From the NCBI RefSeq assembly GCF_020554865.1, contig NZ_JAJCIC010000012.1:51224-115223 (forward strand): DNA of 64,000 nt. Reading direction: 5' to 3'. Origin of the DNA: Lacrimispora sp. 210928-DFI.3.58 (lineage in GTDB: Bacteria > Bacillota > Clostridia > Lachnospirales > Lachnospiraceae). Positions 59,535 to 64,000 of the stretch are shown here, piece after piece (within the stretch, counting starts at the first letter, position 1; every line of letters begins with the position of its first letter). The notes under the pieces are model-generated. The model was not told where the DNA came from. It saw only the letters and a list, made by a program, of their open reading frames with translations, and searched no databases. Made by a program: the position numbers and the translations under genes.

Positions 59535-61130
59535 CTAATCTTTATTTCGTTCCTGTAATCCGTCACGGAACTCCGTGGGGGTGATACCGGTCCATTTTTT
59601 AAAGATCCGGCTGAAATAATTGGGATTGGCATAGCCGGAGTCCACGCACACCTGCTTAATGCTGAGCTTCTGGTTGGAAAGCAGCTGCTTCGCCTTCTCC
59701 ATCCGAAGCCCTGTCAGGTATTCTGTAAAATTCATGCCTGTTTCTTCTTTAAACAGTTTGCTGAAATAATAGGGGCTGATACCCGCTGACTGGGCCACCT
59801 CCTCCAGCGAGAGGTCCTTCTGAAAATTCTGCCGGATATGTTCCTGGGCTTTGGTGATGATACCGTCTGACTCCTGGTTCTTGATCACCACTGCTTTGGC
59901 CAGCTCCACCATCGCCGTCACAAATCTCTGACGCAGCTCTTCCCCATCCTTTGCCGAAAGGAGCATGTCCAGGGTTTCCTCCCCTCCGGGGCATTCACTT
60001 CCCTGCTCCTGCACGGTACGTCTGGCTAAGAGAAGGACCTCTGTCAGCTGCAGCCTTGCCGACTCAAAGCTGCAGTTTTTATTTTTCAGCATCCAGCCTG
60101 CAAATACGGTGGCCTCCTGCCGGACATCGTGCTCCATTCCTCCGGCCACAGCCTTAAGGACTACCTGCTCCATCACCTGCTGCTGCTTTTCACGGGTATC
60201 TCTCACGATCAGGTCGTCAATGTGGGTGACCTTCCGCTTCCCATGGCGCAGGGCGTTTAACGCCTCCTGGTAGGAATCGAACATGGCCTCCCAGGATCTC
60301 ACAGATCCGATACCTGCTTTAAATTCAATGCCCACCTCATTTTTCAGGGATGTGACCAGGCCTCTGGCCTTCTCGATCATACGGATCCTGTCCTCATACT
60401 CCATTCTCGGCTCACTGGAAGGGATCACACAGACGATCTTATTGCCCATGATGTTGCTGACGCAGGCTCTGAAATATACCTTCATCAGCTCTGACATCTT
60501 GCCATAATATTTGTGGGCCCGGACACCGGATCCCACAGGATTCGTCATACTGCCGTCCTCGGTCCACTCTCCCCACTCCAGAGCCATGATACTGCCGTAA
60601 TTCTCCTCCAAATTCAGCAGCCTCCGGTACTGCTCCCCGCTGTCCTTGTACTCATTCTGGATGATAAGGCTGATGATGAATCCATTTTCAATAATAGGGA
60701 TCACCGCCTCCATCTTTTCCCTTATCTGCAGGTCATCACTGCGTTTTTTCCTCTCCCGGTCAATATCATGCATGATGCTTGTCAGCCGTTCCACAATGAG
60801 CTTTTTGTTGATGGGCTTCATCAGATAGTCTATGGCCCCCAGGCGCAGGGCCTCCTTTGCATAATCAAAATTGTCATAGGCCGTGAGGACCATGGTCTTC
60901 ACCTTTGGATTCTGGGCACAGATCTCCTCCATGGCCTTCAGACCGTTGATGCCCGGCATCTGGATATCCAAAAGGGCGATATCCGGCTGAAATTGCTCTG
61001 CCATCTCAATGGCCTGCCTTCCGTTCTTGGCGATCACAACCCGGCATTCGCTCCCGAAATTTTTTTCAATGATAAACTGCAGAGAATCAGTGACAATGCC
61101 CTCATCGTCTGCTATAAGAATTTTGTACAT
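59535..61130 (-). CDS. YesN-type response regulator with AraC DNA-binding domain
   Basis: 531-residue regulator: receiver domain with DDE (8-10), phospho-acceptor Asp55 in LLDIQMPG and Lys105-type LMKPI; a middle region of unknown role; C-terminal AraC double helix-turn-helix (LEEVAQSAGISPYYFSKLFKEETGMNFTEYL...VCVDSGYANPNYFSRIFKKWTGITPTEFR). AAGGAG site. Encoded between its kinase and the liv operon on the same strand; its probable target is the inverted repeat in the liv promoter. Confidence 0.95.
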   Translation of the reverse strand: MYKILIADDEGIVTDSLQFIIEKNFGSECRVVIAKNGRQAIEMAEQFQPDIALLDIQMPGINGLKAMEEICAQNPKVKTMVLTAYDNFDYAKEALRLGAIDYLMKPINKKLIVERLTSIMHDIDRERKKRSDDLQIREKMEAVIPIIENGFIISLIIQNEYKDSGEQYRRLLNLEENYGSIMALEWGEWTEDGSMTNPVGSGVRAHKYYGKMSELMKVYFRACVSNIMGNKIVCVIPSSEPRMEYEDRIRMIEKARGLVTSLKNEVGIEFKAGIGSVRSWEAMFDSYQEALNALRHGKRKVTHIDDLIVRDTREKQQQVMEQVVLKAVAGGMEHDVRQEATVFAGWMLKNKNCSFESARLQLTEVLLLARRTVQEQGSECPGGEETLDMLLSAKDGEELRQRFVTAMVELAKAVVIKNQESDGIITKAQEHIRQNFQKDLSLEEVAQSAGISPYYFSKLFKEETGMNFTEYLTGLRMEKAKQLLSNQKLSIKQVCVDSGYANPNYFSRIFKKWTGITPTEFRDGLQERNKD

Positions 61131-61177
61131 AGACCTCTCCTTACATCTCCAGAGCTCCCGCTGCTTTTACGTCTCTC

Positions 61178-61310
61178 GTAACTGTTCAGTACCCTCACAG
61201 TTACGAGCAAAAATCCATTTAAAATCGGCTCCGCTGATAGGATTTTTGCCTTCTGGCCCAGGCTATCTTACGGTCAGCGCAGCAAGTGCGCAGACCTACT
61301 GAACAGTTAC
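61178..61310. repeat. Palindromic element between kinase and regulator genes
   Basis: GTAACTGTTCAGTA (61178-61191) and TACTGAACAGTTAC (61297-61310) are exact inverted complements at the ends. Inside lies GCAAAAATCC (61207-61216) against GGATTTTTGC (about 61240-61249) and GCGCAGCAAGTGCGC. The right end encodes the last residues and stop of the kinase, so the element appears to have inserted at the end of that gene. Confidence 0.75.
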
Positions 61311-62813
61311 CGTCTCTCTCAAAATCGGCACGCGTATTGTAAACAATGCCCCTTTCCCTTCTCCGCCGCTCTCCACCGTCATCACGTCAGTGCGTTCAAA
61401 ATACAGGCGCAGCCGTTCCCTGACATTGGCCAGTCCCACGCCATTGCCCAGGTCGCTCTCATCATCGGGATGACGGAAGCTTCCTGCATTCAGCTCCTCC
61501 AGTATTTCTTTTGATATCCCCATGCCGTTGTCCCTGATCCGGATCACTGCTTCCCCATTCTCCTGCCCAACGAAAAACCAGATCCATTTCTCCCACTCCA
61601 CATTTCTAAGCCCATGGTTTAAGGCATTTTCGATCACTGGCTGCAGCACCATGCCGGGAAACAGGATGTCCAGGAGCCTGGCATCGATCTCCTTTTCCAG
61701 ATGGATCTCATTGGAAAACCGCACATTCATAATGTACATATAGCTGTCGATGAGCCCGATCTCCTCCCGCAGAGTGGAGCCCTCTCCGTTCTTTTTCAGC
61801 CGGTACCGGAAGAAGGACGCCATATTTTCAATAAATGCATAGGTGCGCTCCGCGTCCTCCATCATGGCAAGCTGCAGCCCGGCATTTAAGGTATTGAACA
61901 GAAAATGGGGGCTGATCTGAGCCTGGTAATATTTTAGCTGGGCATCCTTCAGCAGGTTCTCCATAGCCAGCTCCCGCTCCTTCATTTTAATCTCCAGCTC
62001 CAGGCTTTCCCTGGTCCTCCTGATGTACTCATTAATGCTGGCGATCATCTGGTTAAAGGCCACGGTCACTGTCCCTACCTCATCTTCGCTCTCAGGCTCC
62101 TCTAAGGAAATACCGAAGTTTCCCTTTCCTACCTCCTTTGCCTTCAAGGCCAGCTTCTCCAGAGGCCTGGTGAAGCCTCCCATGATGACATACAAAAGCA
62201 CCGTAAGACAGCATGCAACGCTGATCAGCACTGCTGTCATAAAGATCTCCAGATAACGCAGATACCGGTACAGCACATCGTAATTTTCCGAATTGGCTTT
62301 GAACCGCAGAGTATCCAGCCCTCGGATGTACGTCAGAAGATAGGTATAGATCGCCTGTATCTCCTCAAAGCTTTCCTTATAGGAGGCCACATCATGGGCC
62401 TGTTTTGCCTGTACCGCGCTGTCTGCCAGCTCCAGATAGGAAAGGGCAAGACTTCGGATATTGCGTTCCATCCGCCGGGCAGGGTGATCGGTGATGGTGT
62501 CATCGATCTCCCCGATCATTGCGCCGAACCTTTCCCTGTTTTTCGTAAATGTCTCCAGCGCATCCTGGCTCTGGATATTCAGATACTGGTATACGCTGCT
62601 CTCCATCTCCGTCAAAAGTCCCTCCAGCTCATTCAGGCGGATATTGGTGGCATATACCTGCTCCATATTTTCCACCGTGGAATTGATCCTCTGGAAGAAG
62701 AGCAGGTTTATCCCCAGGGTAACAGCCATGGTGATCATCACAGGACGGATCAGCTTGATGCGCAGGGACTGGTTTAAAAAACGCCTACTTTTCCATATCA
62801 GCTTCTTCCCCAT
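61296..62813 (-). CDS. LytS/YesM-type sensor histidine kinase
   Basis: 505-residue membrane kinase. Helices near residues 18-38 and 190-215 flank a short helical extracellular domain with a coiled-coil look, too small for a typical sugar sensor. HAMP follows (GGFTRPLEKLALKAKEV), then phospho-acceptor His303 in ISPHFLFNTLNAGLQ and the ATPase boxes PVIENALNHGL and IRDNGMGIS. The start overlaps the 3' end of the preceding binding-protein gene by 29 bases, implying a coupled pair. Its final residues are encoded within a palindromic repeat. Confidence 0.94.
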   Translation of the reverse strand: MGKKLIWKSRRFLNQSLRIKLIRPVMITMAVTLGINLLFFQRINSTVENMEQVYATNIRLNELEGLLTEMESSVYQYLNIQSQDALETFTKNRERFGAMIGEIDDTITDHPARRMERNIRSLALSYLELADSAVQAKQAHDVASYKESFEEIQAIYTYLLTYIRGLDTLRFKANSENYDVLYRYLRYLEIFMTAVLISVACCLTVLLYVIMGGFTRPLEKLALKAKEVGKGNFGISLEEPESEDEVGTVTVAFNQMIASINEYIRRTRESLELEIKMKERELAMENLLKDAQLKYYQAQISPHFLFNTLNAGLQLAMMEDAERTYAFIENMASFFRYRLKKNGEGSTLREEIGLIDSYMYIMNVRFSNEIHLEKEIDARLLDILFPGMVLQPVIENALNHGLRNVEWEKWIWFFVGQENGEAVIRIRDNGMGISKEILEELNAGSFRHPDDESDLGNGVGLANVRERLRLYFERTDVMTVESGGEGKGALFTIRVPILRETVTVQ

Positions 62814-63801
62814 CCATGTTCTCCCTTCTGTACTCTGCTGCCGAAGTCCTGTCCACCAGCATGGTATCCACCTCCGTATAATAGCTGACCATGTGGTATT
62901 TCTTATAGGTCATAAGGGCGTCTACGCTCATGCGTCCCATGGCCTCGGGGTCAATGGTGATCGTGGAGTCTATGTATCCCTGCTCAATTCCATTTAAAAT
63001 GTCATCCGAAACATAACTGCCGATGATCTTGATCTGCTCTGTGAGTCCCCGGTCCCGGATCAGCTGGTATGCAGACTGGGTGATCACTTCATCCAGACAG
63101 ATGATCATATCCGGCTGCTCGATATTGCCCACTGCCATGTCATGGATCACGTCCTCTGCATTGTCCAATCCATTGTCATCACGTATGATCTGAAAGTCCA
63201 GCCGTATCTGCTCCTGCTGCACGGTGTTGCTTAACCCCTGGCGGAACCAATTTCTGCTGGTCTCGTTAAAGCTGGCTCCCGGAAACAGTACCATCACCAG
63301 ACGGGTATCCTCGTCTGCGATCTTCAGCACCTGCTTACCGTACTCCTGGCCCAGGAAATAGTCATTGATCCCCACAAACCCCTGGCGTTTGGAGTCCGCC
63401 ACATCCTTCTGCATGGTGATGACCGGGATCCCATGGGCGCAGGCCTTGTCGATCATCCGCTGGATCTTTTCCCCCTCGGCAGGACGCAGGAGGATACCGT
63501 CCACATTTTCGTAGATGGCAATATTGATCGCATCCTCCATGGAGGGCCTGCTCACCAGCCCGTCTCCTGTCTGCTCCACATAGGCCCCATACCGCTCTCC
63601 GGCCTTCACTGCCCCCTTATACACATCCTTCCAGAAGGACGTGTCCGTCTCATCTGATATAATGGCAATATGGTATTCATAGGACTTGTAATCCTCCTCG
63701 CCTGCTGCACTGCTTCCGGAAGGCAGAAAGCTGCTTCCAAATACAACTGCGGCAAATGCGGCTATCAAAATACCTGCTGCCATCCATCTTCCTTTGTTCA
63801 C
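62785..63801 (-). CDS. Membrane-anchored sugar-type binding protein, probable sensor partner
   Basis: 338-residue periplasmic-binding-fold protein of the Peripl_BP_4/ribose-xylose class: YHIAIISDETDTSFWKDVYKGAVKAGERYGAYVEQTG, NVDGILLRPAEGEKIQRMIDKACAHGIPVITMQKDV, DSTITIDPEAMGRMSVDAL. The N-terminus has a hydrophobic helix (MAAGILIAAFAAVVFGSSFL) without a lipobox cysteine, so it stays anchored in the membrane. GTG at 63801, seven bases after GGAGGT, is the best start; a GTG at 63816 lies inside that site. The stop overlaps the kinase start. Architecture equals XylFII-like ligand sensors that act through a LytS-type kinase. Confidence 0.88.
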   Translation of the reverse strand: MNKGRWMAAGILIAAFAAVVFGSSFLPSGSSAAGEEDYKSYEYHIAIISDETDTSFWKDVYKGAVKAGERYGAYVEQTGDGLVSRPSMEDAINIAIYENVDGILLRPAEGEKIQRMIDKACAHGIPVITMQKDVADSKRQGFVGINDYFLGQEYGKQVLKIADEDTRLVMVLFPGASFNETSRNWFRQGLSNTVQQEQIRLDFQIIRDDNGLDNAEDVIHDMAVGNIEQPDMIICLDEVITQSAYQLIRDRGLTEQIKIIGSYVSDDILNGIEQGYIDSTITIDPEAMGRMSVDALMTYKKYHMVSYYTEVDTMLVDRTSAAEYRRENMDGEEADMEK

Positions 63802-63894
63802 CTTATTGACCTCCACACAGGAACTCCGGTAAAATCCGCCACCGGCCTTGCCTTACCGGATAACTCGCAGTAGCGATGCTTCACTCTATCATCC

Positions 63895-63923
63895 AGTATA
63901 TCTGAATTGCAGTTCAAAGTAAA
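63895..63923 (-). promoter_or_regulatory. Promoter of the three-component sensor operon
   Basis: Minus strand TTTACT (63923-63918), 17-base spacer, TATACT (63900-63895), about 95 bases upstream of the binding-protein start. Confidence 0.6.
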
Positions 63924-63949
63924 TGAGCGGCTTTCAAAAAAGCCGCTCA
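63924..63949. terminator. Perfect stem-loop near the window end
   Basis: TGAGCGGCTTT-CAAA-AAAGCCGCTCA is a perfect inverted repeat immediately upstream of the sensor operon promoter. It may end a gene lying beyond the window. A second stem (AAGTCC-GAGC/GCTCGGACTT, 63961-63984) follows it, with TTTT on the plus strand. Confidence 0.55.
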
Positions 63950-64000
63950 GACTGTAGACAAAGTCCCGAGCGAGAGCTCGGACTTTTCTACATTTATCGC

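Overview
The window looks like a chromosomal segment of a gut Lachnospiraceae-type Firmicute (Clostridium cluster XIVa, perhaps Enterocloster- or Hungatella-like). This rests on strong AGGAGG ribosome sites, moderate GC content, many Cys lipoproteins, YesM/YesN-type two-component pairs beside ABC transporters, and a large share of glycoside hydrolases. Genus assignment is inference. I see no rRNA, tRNA, CRISPR array, prophage or transposase gene.

Layout. 1-3.0 kb: end of a sugar-type ABC permease pair followed by an N-acyl-D-amino-acid deacylase. 3.2-7.4 kb (minus): complete phosphate operon pstS-pstC-pstA-pstB-phoU, with a small zinc-ribbon membrane protein upstream. 8.3-11 kb: fumarase (fumC) and malic enzyme, a fumarate-to-malate-to-pyruvate route. 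11-16 kb: LysR regulator divergent from an RraA-family aldolase, a D-2-hydroxyacid dehydrogenase and a GltS-type symporter, then a second LysR gene; this looks like an uncharacterised hydroxy/keto-dicarboxylate catabolic locus. 16-20 kb: a large imperfect intergenic hairpin, a MATE exporter, an AraC regulator and an MFS transporter. 20-23.3 kb (minus): csoR-copA copper operon, in which copA carries an in-frame C-terminal CopZ-like domain with its own ribosome site.

23.4-48.9 kb is a carbohydrate region. On the minus strand: GH51 arabinofuranosidase, GH38 alpha-mannosidase, a NifU-like protein, and a YesM/YesN pair. Diverging on the plus strand: an ABC sugar importer (binding protein plus two permeases), a large unrecognised protein with probable polysaccharide-lyase-like architecture, a propeller/GH28-like fusion, a phosphohexomutase, a GH2 beta-galactosidase and an M16C metallopeptidase. 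The importer plus intracellular enzymes (no signal peptides) suggest uptake and cytoplasmic breakdown of a mixed plant or host glycan oligosaccharide.

49-52.8 kb: AEC transporter, then padR with DUF1700, DUF4097 and PspC genes, an envelope-type module. 52.9-63.8 kb (minus): a complete branched-chain-amino-acid-type ABC operon (livH-M-G-F plus two paralogous binding proteins), placed behind a three-component sensor: membrane-anchored sugar-type binding protein, LytS/YesM-type kinase and YesN-type regulator. This resembles XylFII-LytS-YesN systems but adjoins a Liv transporter rather than a sugar importer.

Several distinct palindromic repeat elements occur between genes (16.1, 22.8, 42.45, 52.5, 61.2 kb), and one short perfect hairpin lies in frame inside the beta-galactosidase gene.
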